From Hoplostethus atlanticus (taxonomy: Eukaryota; Chordata; Actinopteri; Trachichthyiformes; Trachichthyidae): a DNA stretch of 64,000 nt. The position numbers and the translations under genes were made by a program. Numbering within the stretch: position 1 is the first letter of the stretch; each line of letters opens with the position of its first letter. Positions 13,201-35,047 of the stretch are shown here, in pieces. The notes under the pieces were generated by a model, which was not told the origin of the DNA, ran no database searches, and saw only the letters and a program-made list of their open reading frames with translations. The stretch spans positions 12,021,501-12,085,500 of the forward strand of contig JAXDDX010000004.1 of the NCBI GenBank assembly GCA_034670405.1, given 5' to 3'.

Positions 13201-16200
13201 GAACCTTTCCCTCTCTTTTGCCTCAGAACCATGTTTTGGAGATGGCCTTGCACTCAAGCAGTTTCCAGAGTCAGAACAAGAAGCTGCACAGGGATGAGAT
13301 GTCTCGGCTACTGAAACAGGAGCAGCAAGTGCTGAGGCAAGAAAATGAGAGGCTTCAGGTGGAGGTGCGCAATACCAAGGAAGACCTTTTGCACTCCAGG
13401 GAAAAGGTGAGCTGCAGATAGCGACTTAAGTAAATTTGATTGCTTGAAATTGGTTTTATTTTATTAAAAATCTACAAGCATGAACCTTATATCTGGAGAT
13501 GAGCCAGAACACATTGAGGCTCTTATCATCTAATATCTTCCTGACCTGCCTGAAGTTGTAAGCCCTTATATTTTGTGACTACAGGTTCGACATCTTGAGG
13601 CTACCATCCTGTCCCTGAAGCAGCACAGGCAACAGAATCAGTCCTGCCTGGTCAAGGCCTTGGAACAGGAGAATGCCTCTTTGAAACAGGAGCTGGAGGC
13701 AAAAAAGGAGCTGACCAGGGTAAGAGCTGCATAAATCTAACCAGATAACCTTTTTCTGACATGTTTTTCTCAACGCACCCATTATGTGGTGTCCTTGTGT
13801 TTTCTCATGGTTTTATGTACTTTGGTTTCAGGGCCGTGAGACTGGAGAAGGACACACAGAACAGGAGAGCCTTCAGCAAGAAAATGAGGCATTGAAGGAC
13901 CAAATGTCCCGACTGTCAACCCAGCTTCTAGAGGTAGTTGGTGTTACCTTTTTTTGGTGTAACTATCAGTGGGACTACCTGGTCAGATAAAGGTTAAATA
14001 AATACAAATCCCTCATATCTCTCTCTTTCCTCTTTTTCACTCTTCTCTTCTCACTATCTTTCGATTGTGTCCAGACATTTCAGGCTCAGTTGGTTGGACT
14101 TCTGCCACCATCACCTCACAGGCTGCCTAGAGGTCAGCATCGCGGTGATGATCCAGACAACCTGCAGGTACAGTACAACCTGAAACTTCCCTGGTAGCAG
14201 TCCTTGGCAAACATGTACTTGAAAATATTTGAACTACATGAGATATGTAGGACTAAAATTTCCACTTGAAGGTCTGCAAAAACGTAACTGATCACTGGCA
14301 AGACCAATAAAGTCCTACTGGAAATATATTCAGCTACTGTTTTGCCTCAGTCTGCTTTGTGGTGAACTCACACCTACAAACCCAAACCAGTAGTGTAATA
14401 CCTGAAGATTTAGTACCATTACATCATTGGTCACTCACTGTCTCTCATTTAAACACTTGGTGAGTACTCGTACCATCTGTATGTCATTTTATTTTCTCAC
14501 AGTGGTTATTTGTTGTCATGGTTATTTCTCCATAAATCATTCATGGGACTAGATCTCATACTGGAAATGCTTTGGGATACAATGGGAGGTAAACATAAAC
14601 ACACCCATTGTATTTCTGTCATTCTCACTTTGGTGTGGAGAATATTCCCACTCAAATCAAATGAATTACTCAACTCAGGTGCTGCTAAATTTATTGTACA
14701 TATTTTTTATTATTATTTGATTTGGGATTGATGTCCTATTTTCAGAGATCTTTTAGCAGAAACTATTACATGAAATGCATTTTTCAGACCGTTTTTATTG
14801 CTAAAAACTTCTGCATCACAGCAAATACGTCAAAATTGCTTCACAATTGCGGAATTTCTAGACACCTGAGCTGAGTGAAAGTGAGAATCCACATTTATAT
14901 TTATTTTCCATTACACCTTTTTATTTATATACTGGGTTTGCTATGGTCCATGTTGTGGTGGTTGTCACAGATCCATCTATCCTCATCTTATGTCACGTGT
15001 GTTTGTAGAGTGTGTTTGCTTTTCGGGTTTGGTGTTTAGAGCGTGGCTCCTGTTTGTCTGCTCCTTGTGATTCTGAGCTCACTCTGTCTTCATGTCATTT
15101 TCCATCTTGGGACTGAAGTGGTGCGATCTCCTGGGTGTGGTCTTCTTGGCGACTGTTTTTCCACTTGTCGCCTTCTGCAGAGTCATGGGGCAGAGACCTC
15201 CTCTTCTCGCTAGGTAGCAGTAGTCTGTCCTGTATCCGCTGTAGACGGCGTCATTCCACACTGCCTGCACTTACAGCCGACTCAATAGCAGCACAACTAA
15301 TAGTCACCAGGGATGTAGTGGAGGGTAAACTCAACTAAATGCAATATACCCATCTTTTTATTTGTGGAGTAGAATTTATCAACCTTTACCTTTTTAGTAT
15401 ACTGTAATTGATTTGTGATTATATTGGTGGTTGTTTGCTTTATGGCAGTCATAGTTTACCCACTACATCACTGAATGTTGATCAGTGGTTGACCCCAACA
15501 TAAAGGCCCCAAAATTAAAAAAAACTAGTATGTGAAGGCCTGTTAACTGACCGGGCCTGTGTAGGTTTTGAGGATTTCGAAGGAGAGGGGTAGAGCCTTG
15601 GTGAAGTGTACCTGCCTTCTCTCTCCAGGGGGCGATGCCGGAGCAGCGGGCGGCTCACGCAGACAGCTACCGGCGGATCGGTGGATTGTAACACCAGCGT
15701 CTTACCCTGCCCTTCGCTTTAACCTCTCCCCTCCGAGACTGCTCCCCTCAGTTCTGCCCTTCCCCCTCCAATGCTTGAACACTGGGAGGAGAGGAAAAAA
15801 AAAAAAAGGCCTAGCACTGTATGTGCCACCCTTATCTGCATCCTCATAGGAGAGTGTCAACACGGTCCAATGCGACCAAGATCCTGGATTTTGCCTGTTT
15901 CCAAGGCATGAATGTGTAGTTGTGTTTCACTGCTGCTAGGTGGCAGGAAAACACAGAAGAGTCCTGTTTGATTTTAAAAGAATGGGATCGTCACTGGAAA
16001 TCAAAGTTTGTCAGACATGTATTTCAAAGTTAACACCCACATACACTGACTGTACTGTAATATCCTGACACACTTTGATTTTTGGGATGGTCCAACCGTT
16101 TTGTCGTGATTACAGGGAATGGTTTTATCTTCTGGGAATGTTCTGTTATGCACTTGTACCATTTATTAATGTTGAATACAGGGTAACTCCTCAGAGGCTG

Positions 16201-18201
16201 AGTCTTCTGGGACAGTTTGCCTTATGATCATCGAGGAGTGTTCGGTTTAGGCGAGGTCGGTGCCTGACAGCCTCCTGAGCCTTTTCTAACAATCAGCAAT
16301 TCCAACCTGTTGATGTAACACTTGAAATACCTATGGAGGTACTGTTGTTGTTGTTGTTGTTGTTGTTGTCATCTGTGTCCAGTCAGGTTTTCTAGAGATT
16401 TGTCGATGAAGGGAATAAGCATGATATCAGTGTTCACCTCTCAGTGTAAAGCAGGTTTTTAATGTTTGACTGTTTTTTCCCCTGTTGATTTCACCTCATT
16501 TGGCGCTACACGCCGTTGAATGTTCCTTCAAGCTCTCTTCCTTCAGTTTTGTAGCCTGTGTTGTTGTAGCCATGTTCTGGGACTGTGAGTTGCTGTTTGC
16601 CTTGCTGCTGCACAACCAAAGTAAATCACATGTTGTCGTATGTTTCTGTTTTTTGGCTTTTTTTTAAGTTAAAGTTTGATCAAAGACACCTTTACACAAC
16701 TTTTAACTTTCAATGTTGATCTGGTATTTATTAGTAGCAGATGACTCATCGTGTGACCTGTCAGAGATCAGTCCAGAGTTTGTCTCCAGTAGTGTGTCGT
16801 CTTTACTGTTACTGAGGGTTTTGGGGGATGGTTTTGCACTGTGTGTGTAAAATCTAGTTTGTTTTATTTGGCCATGTTTGTTTCTTTTTTTGTTATTTAT
16901 TTTAATAGAATTATGTTATGATTTTATTTTATTTATGCATTAAATTATTTTGTTTGTAGCGGTATTATTTTATACCTATTTATTTTTTATTTATTTATAT
17001 TTTTCTAGTGCACTGTCCTCAGAAATGTACCAGAAAGCATTTTATGCTGGAATCAAGATCAAATAAAGCATCTAGTTAACAATAATGTGGTGTGTGTATG
17101 ACTTGGCTTTACTCCTCCTCCAGCTCAAAGAATTATCATCCAGTTAATCTGTAACATAACCTTTTGATTGCATTACCAGCAGTGGAATACAGTTTGATGT
17201 TATGCCCCACCTTCTTCCCAGCAGGATGAAAGGGAGAGGAAGATGAAGAACATGGAGGAGCGTATGAAGGAAATTGAACTGTCGCTGCACAACGTCAAGC
17301 TGCTGCTCAGAGAGAAAGTTTTTCAGCTGAAGGACCAGGTCAGTTCACACCCACCTGATGTCATATTTCAGTGTTGTCAGATGAAAACCCACATATCTCT
17401 GATAGTCAACCTCTCACGAGGAAAACATTGTTGCTTTTAAATTGTCGACCATGCATTTTTAAGAGCATGCAATGTTTTGAGTTTCTTATTATCAGGATGT
17501 TGTAGTGTGATCAGGGTTCCTATGGTCACGGAAGACCTGGAAAAGTCATGGAATGGAAAAGTTATGGAAAATGGAGCATAGATTTGGAAATGTGATGGAA
17601 ATTTGTTGATTATCTTTTTTTTTCCAACCAGTGAAATGTTGAATGTTTTAGCATGGCTGCTTGTTGATCCACTTCCCTTTTGAGGAATAAAAACCCAGAT
17701 CAGAAATGTCTTGATACTATCAGTCGTAAGTGATAGCTGTAGCCAGAAATAAGACCTGGGACATTCAGATCAGATATTCAACGTAAAAGAAAAAAAAATT
17801 TGCAACATAGACAAATATTGATCCTGGAAATTGTGGTATGTGTCATGGAATAGTCTTGGAAACGTCATGGAGTTTGATTAGCAAAAAGGTGTGTGATGAA
17901 CAGACGAGCACAGCAGTGGGCTGTAATACGACTGTGGAAGGAAATGATCAAAGCCTTATCACTGATTTACTTTGTCCTTTTCTAGCTGCACAAGAACGGC
18001 AAAGCAGATGTGTTGATCAAAGACCTGTATGTGGAGAACGCCCAGCTGCTGCAGGCGCTGGAGATAACGGAGCAGCGGCAGAAAGTGGCAGAGAAGAAGA
18101 ACTACCTACTCGAAGAGAAGATCTCCAGCCTCAACAAGATCGTGCGAGACCTGAACCCCTCACCCCTTCCCCCAGTACCTTACCACTTCACATGCTCCTG
18201 A
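1..18201 (+). CDS. nin: ninein, centrosomal microtubule-anchoring protein (5' partial, spliced)
   Basis: Ninein is a long coiled-coil protein of the mother-centriole subdistal appendages that anchors microtubule minus ends. In-window coding exons (GT-AG, phases consistent): 1-136, 2201-2246, 2333-2508, 3027-3167, 3305-3472, 3621-3757, 3985-4125, 4940-5114, 5362-5472, 5942-6031, 6269-6404, 6577-6698, 6979-8100, 8328-11033, 11463-11561, 11657-11726, 11961-12128, 12220-12315, 12569-12682, 12871-13017, 13227-13406, 13585-13719, 13832-13933, 14075-14167, 17222-17338, 17986-18201. They give about 2,313 codons; the N-terminal start lies upstream. Diagnostic matches to remembered vertebrate ninein include RYGRRS at the left edge, STPYRQLKR, the degenerate EF-hand stretch ALDFSLDGKLNLGELTVALE, the GLGSEE junction, and the C-terminal block KADVLIKDLYVENAQLL. 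One base too many is present near 7981. The protein would be longer than human ninein (about 2,100 residues) because of insertions in the two big exons. Confidence 0.96.
137..2200 (+). other. nin: nin intron at the left edge
   Basis: 2.1-kb intron (donor gtaaga at 137, acceptor ccccccacag ending 2200) containing the CA microsatellite and GC-rich sequence near 1370-1450. No additional exon needed: RKRE joins RWNVHE in phase 0. Confidence 0.7.
1202..1266. repeat. (CA)n microsatellite
   Basis: About 32 uninterrupted CA units in the intron between nin exons 1-136 and 2201-2246. It creates spurious open frames of Thr-His (plus) and Cys-Val (minus). Confidence 0.98.
4126..4939 (+). other. nin: nin intron, possible old repeat
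   Basis: 0.8-kb intron. The stretch from about 4190 to 4795 looks like foreign, moderately GC-rich sequence with a C7 run near 4184, but I see no inverted ends or coding frame that would classify it. Confidence 0.4.
6979..8100 (+). CDS. nin: nin large coiled-coil exon with five 41-residue repeats and a 1-bp frameshift
   Basis: The acceptor is catcacag at 6971-6978 and the donor gtgaga at 8101. The exon is almost wholly heptad-rich (Glu, Lys, Arg, Leu, Gln). Five tandem 123-bp units run 7408-7530, 7531-7653, 7654-7776, 7777-7899 and 7900-8023. Each unit encodes 41 residues of pattern LEEER...ERDELEKRL..EWEREK.QL..SHED.L, with a Trp at unit position 23 in copies 1-4. Reading directly, the frame hits TAG at 8002-8004. 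Dropping one G of the GG at 7981-7982 gives KVRLEESH, keeps copy 5 at exactly 41 residues, and makes the exon end in phase 2, which is the phase the next exon at 8328 needs. The exon is therefore ancestrally intact, with one extra base from mutation or assembly error. Confidence 0.9.
8328..11033 (+). CDS. nin: nin giant exon: coiled coil, acidic insert, coiled coil
   Basis: A single 2.7-kb exon, open throughout, with acceptor tgtacag ending at 8327 and donor gtaact at 11034. Three parts can be seen. About 8328-9240 is coiled coil with loosely repeated blocks (phrases such as LLAMSER, LSMSER, IEELEML). About 9241-10360 is a roughly 370-residue segment rich in Asp, Glu, Asn, Cys and Ser with little heptad pattern, probably disordered. 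About 10361-11033 returns to coiled coil matching vertebrate ninein (LLKLQALYSNATDENILLQE, then LENYNLK-type and CENAELKDQN phrases). Vertebrate ninein also carries one very large central exon, so the structure fits. Cytoplasmic, with no membrane segment or signal peptide. Confidence 0.93.
14168..15628 (+). other. nin: nin intron before the alternative terminal exon
   Basis: 1.5-kb intron. The open frames at 14510-14731 and 15079-15338 have no domain and no splice support. Nothing else recognisable. Confidence 0.55.
15629..15691 (+). CDS. nin: Candidate alternative 3' terminal exon of nin
   Basis: A strong acceptor (ctctctccag ending at 15628) precedes a short frame in phase 0, matching the phase-0 end of exon 14075-14167. 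It adds 20 residues (GAMPEQRAAHADSYRRIGGL) and stops at TAA 15689-15691. A 1.4-kb stretch without coding potential follows, ending at an AATAAA at 17062-17067, before the next nin exon at 17222. Using this exon would replace the C-terminal block encoded by 17222-18201. Mammalian ninein is known to have isoforms with different C termini; I infer, but cannot confirm, that this is the equivalent. The polar, helix-friendly peptide and intact acceptor argue against chance. Confidence 0.65.
   Translation, partial: GAMPEQRAAHADSYRRIGGL
16343..16369. repeat. (TGT)9 trinucleotide repeat
   Basis: Uninterrupted TGT/TTG run inside the candidate alternative nin 3' UTR. Confidence 0.95.
17062..17067 (+). 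terminator. nin: Polyadenylation signal AATAAA (nin short isoform)
   Basis: Canonical hexamer in the context gatcaaataaagcatc, followed within 35 bases by a GT-rich stretch (aatgtggtgtgtgtatg), the usual downstream element. It lies before exon 17222-17338, so it fits an alternative transcript end. Confidence 0.6.
17222..17338 (+). CDS. nin: nin penultimate coding exon, tandem NAGNAG acceptor
   Basis: Encodes 39 residues starting (Q)DERERKMKNMEERMKEIE and ending LKDQ, matching the conserved ninein C-terminal coiled coil. The acceptor reads cccagcag, so splicing after either AG (17221 or 17224) keeps frame and only adds or drops one Gln. Donor gtcagt at 17339. Confidence 0.88.
17512..17880 (+). 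repeat. Probable interspersed repeat in the last nin intron
   Basis: Begins cagggttcctatggtcacgg, followed by repeated 'catgga' and 'tggaaa' words (aagacctggaaaagtcatgg), and ends with cttggaaacgtcatgg. It resembles a CAGGGTTCC...-type hAT-derived repeat that I recall from fish genomes. Boundaries and class are uncertain. Confidence 0.4.
17986..18201 (+). CDS. nin: nin terminal coding exon (long isoform)
   Basis: Acceptor tctag at 17981-17985. Phase 0, 71 codons: LHKNGKADVLIKDLYVENAQ, then a helix ending KKNYLLEEKISSLNKIVRDL and a short proline-rich tail, then TGA at 18199-18201. The block through the proline-rich end closely resembles the C terminus of vertebrate ninein. Confidence 0.93.
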   Translation: MHKNGKADVLIKDLYVENAQLLQALEITEQRQKVAEKKNYLLEEKISSLNKIVRDLNPSPLPPVPYHFTCS

Positions 18202-19115
18202 GCCCAGTGGCGCTCGGTACTTTGACAGTACTTGCCTTGCTGCTGCCAGTGAAGCCCTACATGACGCGTTATTTATTTACTGAAAAATCTTTCAAAAGAT
18301 CTTATAATGCTACGCTTTGTGCAACTGATCCAGCCATATGCACATTACACAAGATAAACGTAATAGATTTATAATGTAGGTCTACTCATCTTTTAGTATT
18401 TTCAGTTATAAATCCACTTGCATACAGCATCTGGTCAAACTTTATAGACTGTCTTGTGTTGTAAAATGTTTTAGACTAAATTTTAGTATTTAAGTCAGAA
18501 GTACTGTTCATTTCTCAAAGCAAGAATTAGTTCACGTTGCATTGGACCTCTAGAGATCTGAATGTAAGGGTAGGTGGTTGAGAAACCACGTGATACTTTT
18601 AAGTTATTATACATTTATACTATTGATTGTTAACGATGAAGAGTAAATACTCTATGCCCTAACACTATATTTCTCTTTGCAAAGAGATAAACATTACTTA
18701 TGGTGATAACCATACTGAAGTGCACTTTCTATGTAAGTGTTCCTTTATCTATGTTGTCTAAGAGATTAGTCATAATCTGCCTATCCCTTCGTCTCTCACC
18801 TGTCTGTAATCAGAGAAGATGCTTAAACCTGTTTGTCAAGGGTACAATCATGTAAACATCATGAAAGTCAAATAATCCTGTGACCTTTTCAGGTATTTGT
18901 TATAGTGTAGGAAACGCTAAAGTGACATTCACTTTAAAATGGCTGTCAAGTGACACGACTATATGAATAGATTTAAGTCAAATGATCTGTGTACCATTAT
19001 GAATGTCCCAAATTCAAATGAAAGATTTTCCCTTTGTAAATGTTGCAAAGAAAGCACTAAAGTTGAATACAGGGTAGTATTTGTGTTACAAGTAATAAAG
19101 ATTTTTGTTATACAT
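18202..19115 (+). other. nin: nin 3' UTR (long isoform)
   Basis: About 0.9 kb with no coding potential on either strand that I can support. It is AT-rich and closes with AATAAA at 19094-19099 followed by T-rich and TG-containing sequence. The exact cleavage site is inferred. Confidence 0.6.
19094..19099 (+). terminator. nin: Polyadenylation signal AATAAA (nin long isoform)
   Basis: Canonical hexamer in agtaataaagattttt, followed by gttatac and a T/G-rich run. First AATAAA after the nin stop at 18201. Confidence 0.6.
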
Positions 19116-19608
19116 GGAATCTGTTTCAGTTTTTGTTGGATTAATTTGTCTCAAGCTTAGAAAATATATATATATTTTTTAACTTTCTTTGCTTCAATCC
19201 AAAGCACCAATGTGTCCCCGGGCAAGACGGGGTGAAGTTTTGAGTCTAAACTGGTTTATGAGCATGAATGTATTTGATATATTTACACGAAAACCATATC
19301 TGCTGCATCAGTGCTTCAGCTTTTTAAGCCCAGCATCAACAGTATTTGTGCTGGACTGGTTGTTGCTGTGCTTGTAGGAGGAAAGGGATGGGCAGTAATC
19401 ATCCCTCAACACGGCAGGGTGGGAGTGGACTGCTGGAGGAGAGACGCATCCAGTCGCTAAAGTTAGCTGGCTAACTGGCTGCTAGCCGATTTAAAGCCTA
19501 AAATGTACTCTTTCCACGCTTTACACGTTGAAGGGGACGGTTGCAAACTTCAAGGAATGTGCCATGACATTACAGCACCGTGTTATTGATGTTTCCCAGG
19601 CTTGAGTT
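19116..19608 (+). promoter_or_regulatory. sav1: Intergenic spacer, sav1 promoter and 5' UTR
   Basis: Roughly 0.5 kb between the nin polyadenylation site and the sav1 ATG. The right half is moderately GC-rich and contains the cluster gttagctggctaactggc near 19462. Similar GCTAAC/GTTAGC words continue past exon 1 (about 19725-19770, 19890, 19938). No TATA box is obvious. The transcription start is not determinable from sequence alone. Confidence 0.5.
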
Positions 19609-24421
<4,813 letters not shown>

Positions 24422-25865
24422 TCTGTATGTGCGGCGGGGACTTCTCGCTGCCTATATGGAGCCGGGCCACGCCTCTCTTGAGGTTTCCACAGTTTGGGAG
24501 CGGTCCGGGATTCTTTTGAAATCGTGATTGACTCCTAATTGCCTCTTTTACCAAACACATCTGTGCCTTCGCTTGATCCAAATATATCAGCCAGAAAGTC
24601 GAGACACATTGGCTTCGGGTCTGCCAGGGGCCCCTCCCCCCGTGAGACAGTCAAAGTTATGAATGACCACGTGACTGAAACAAAACACTACAAAAAAGAA
24701 AATATAATGTGCTGTATCTGGGGAGAGACCGGAGTGAGTGTTTGTGGTGCCATTTACAGCCACTGTCCTGAAAACTGAATTGCTGTATGGATATATTTTT
24801 TTTAAGACTGAGGGTCAAAGAGTCTGAAAAACCTGCGCTGGTTCTTTATTTGACTGTTCAAGAACATCCTGAGATTGTGCCTTTTCATCAGAAGGGCTCA
24901 CGCCTCGTATACAACAGCCTCTCCGTCGTTTTTTTTCCTACGAGAGAGAAAGACAGGCAGCTCCTCCCAACTCGTTTCTGTATCAATTGCTTCATGAGTA
25001 TTTTTTTCCTATGCTTTGTTGGTATTTGTAGCCTTCATAAACCGAAACAATACTCCTTTACATTCAACAAAAGTGTGTATTGTTCTTTTTTATGACATAT
25101 CCTTTATAAGACAATCCACCAAAACTTTCACAGATATTTAAGTTTTGATATGAAAAACGTCTTTATTTTAAAGACCTTATGGGATGAAGCATCACATTTG
25201 ATGCAGTGGTTTGAGCATCTCTTGGCTCTTGGCATTACTGTAAGTCAGGAATATTCTTAAATATATAATAACATAATAAGCTACTGGAACTCTTTAAGTA
25301 ACACGTTCAGACTTCAGAAGATGCTTTAGGTTTGCAAAATAAGTGCAATTCATTTTCTGTTGTTTTTCTGTCTGGATATTTCTTGCCTTGGTAGGTAATG
25401 CCTTTTTTCATGGACTTCCATGGTCTCCTCTTGGCTTAGAGAGAAGATTCAGGTTTTTCAGAAGCATATCCTGTTGATTACCAATCAAACCCCCTCTTAG
25501 GATGTTCACCAAGTGTTTGTTTTATACCCAGGTTTTGGTACCAGTCTCCTATAAACATTTGTTAGAAATGCTAGTGTTCAATGGGTTGTGAAACCGAAAT
25601 TGCCACAGTAATTTCAAGAATCATCAATGGAAATGTTTGAAAGGACAATGTGAGTGATTGCAAATCCAATTCTTTTGAACGTCCCCAAAGGGTGCCTGAT
25701 TGGTAATCAATAGAATAGGTCTTTAAAAGTCTCTTTCATCAGTCTGTTGCTATGCAAGAAGGCCTGAATCACAGCTTTTCACAATGATGTCACTAGTTTG
25801 TACATATTTAATGTTGTGGATTTCAAATACAGGACATAAGCAATAAATTCTGCTGTGAAGATGAA
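24422..25865 (+). other. sav1: sav1 3' UTR (approximate)
   Basis: Non-coding after the sav1 TGA, up to the first AATAAA at 25842-25847; a second candidate lies near 26034. A TA/TG dinucleotide run sits just beyond at about 25895-25943. The end is inferred from the hexamer only. Confidence 0.5.
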
Positions 25866-28162
25866 TAAGCCCCCTCAAAGTTACTGTTGTTGCATTATAT
25901 ATATATATAATGTGTATATATGTATGTGTGTGTGTGTGTATATAATCACACATTCCCTGACCCGTTCACATGGAGCTTCAATTGGAAAATAACTGAGTAA
26001 TAACTGAAATAATTGAGTTTATAGTACACATAAAATAAATATTGCAGTATCTTTACAAAGTATTTTCCCTGAAATGGCTTTGGGCTTATTAATAAATTAC
26101 TCAAGTCTGGTTAATTAATTTGGTCCAGCTTTATTAGTTATTTCCTTGTAACTGAAATTTGGCAATGTGTGTGCTGAAACTTGGAGAACTCTTTACTTGA
26201 GAGGTTGCTTCATTTGGTACACCAGTGATTCCCAGACTTGGTTGATCAGGGTGGCTTTAAGTTAACTGTTCAACCAAAGAACCATATGTTTTGATTTTTT
26301 TCTTATTGAACAGCCAACTTAGTCTTCATCTGGAGTGTGAATGCAATACATCCCCTAAAAGTACGCAACCTCTACTGCCTTTGACTGAACACACACAACA
26401 ATCCGAATTACAGTCATTAGAAAATGAGAGTTAAATCACCACTTATCTTAAAATGGACATAGATGGTTCTTTGTCTGAAGGCTTCACTAATGTTGATATT
26501 ATATACTGTGGAAGACTCTAAAGAAGCCACTATGCTGCAGTGTTACAGTTCATAACCTCGAGGTCAGACCTCAGCGTAGTATCCGTGACGACAGTAATCC
26601 TGCACTGCAGATGACCACATCAACATGGAAAAACATGCTGATGCTGCAGTTGTACGTGATGCATTTTACAGTGAGTTTCCTATGACCCTGGGTTTAAGCA
26701 ACGGGCTAAAAAAAAAAAAAATCAACACAAACAGTTATACAAATGTACAGTAACAGTCCACTAAGCCAAAGTATTCAAACACAAACGGTGCTGTGAACAA
26801 CACAAGCCATTTGTTTACACAACACAAAGGCCGGCCTCTTCCACCATGCAGTAGTTTCCACGGATGAATAAGAAGAAACAAAAGCGTGTAAAGATGAGGA
26901 AAGAGATCTAGTGTGAGGATCCTCTCCACGGCGGGCTCGTTGCCCCGCCCATTGACATCTAAGCGTCGATTCCTCGTTGGCCACAGAACAGCTACATTCC
27001 ACGGATTTGCTCGAACATTCACAGAGAAACAACAATGGTTTCACCCACCTCTACATTACAATGGACCCAAACACATTTCCCCCCCCCCCTCACCCCTTCA
27101 AAAGGCCAAACACATATAGGATCCCCGGGACCTGTTCAGAGGGCAGCGTTACAAAACTGTGACTACTCAGTGAGAGACAGATCATGTCAGCTATGTTGTG
27201 TAAACTTTGAAACTTTGCTGTTGCTGTGTTTTCGAGCCTACACCTTCACCGCTGTTATCTCAAGGTACATGCCAACACAAAACTATTCCCTGATCCAGAA
27301 CTCTGTCGAAAGTAAGTTACCACCACCCCAACCTCCAAAACAAAACATGGGATAGATATACAACTGATAGATGTGTGCCATGCCCATCCAGCGTCTTGCG
27401 TGCAGCCCGGTCGCCACCACCTGTGAAATTATTTTTATTTTTTTTACATGTTATGGCACAGCACCGCTTCGTCACGACCATTAAAACTCAAGACAACGCT
27501 CAAAATTTCTAACTTTTAAGAAAGTATACCTGGTTTTAGAGAGCTTAAGATGACAGACACTTATGTTGTACCATGCTGATGATGCGTGTATGCGTCAGTA
27601 TTTAACATACAGTACATATTTTGGCTTTCAAACAATGGCGTACATATTGTTTCTCATAAACAGCACTGAACTTCAGAAACGGAACAATCATCACAAATGG
27701 AGCACAGGTTTTTTTTCCCCGCTATACTTCAAATCGTCTTCAGTGACAAATGATAAAAGAAAACGGCCTGATGTGAAACCAGCAGCTGACTGGAGGTTGG
27801 ATGTAGGCTGTGTTAACCTAGGTTTCTGGCAGAGGGCCTATCTGTACAGGTGTTTCTTTTTCCACAGACAAATAAACGTCAAAGTGAGAGACAATGATAC
27901 ATGGCAACCGTCGCGTGACAGCAGGCACCCCGCCGAGGGGGGATGCTCTGGCCTATACATGAACATTATATAGTCCATATGTAACTTTAAAGTAGTGAAC
28001 GCATTGGTGGACCGTACCGGCCAATACCCGAATAAAAGAGTGCCCGGCAGGTGAGGGATGTTCCTCCGCCTCTCCTTCCTCCTCTGTCCGCCATGCTACG
28101 CTATCTCTCCAGGAAGTCCCTGTTGTTGTTGTTGTTGTTCTGGTCCGTCCCGTCTTCTCTCG
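25866..28162 (-). other. atl1: atl1 3' UTR and convergent intergenic sequence
   Basis: Between the sav1 polyadenylation candidate and the atl1 stop. On the minus strand AATAAA occurs at 27434-27439 and again near 26128-26133, so the atl1 3' UTR is either about 0.75 kb or about 2 kb. It contains poly-A/T tracts (26709-26721) and a C-run near 27081. The open frames here lack splice support or recognisable protein sequence. Confidence 0.4.
25895..25943. repeat. TA/TG dinucleotide repeat
   Basis: A (TA)n stretch passing into (TG)n and back to TA, just beyond the sav1 polyadenylation candidate. Confidence 0.85.

Positions 28163-35047
<6,885 letters not shown>

Larger units (their letters stand above)
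15692..17085 (+). other. nin: Candidate 3' UTR of the short nin isoform, AU-rich
   Basis: Non-coding stretch after the TAA at 15689. It holds a poly-A tract near 15796, a (TGT)9 run at 16343-16369, and a strongly AT-rich block at about 16880-17010 with many overlapping ATTTA and TTATTTAT motifs, the signature of AU-rich elements that destabilise mRNA. The only strong polyadenylation hexamer at the end is AATAAA at 17062. If real, the short isoform would be under AU-rich-element control not shared with the long isoform. Confidence 0.5.
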
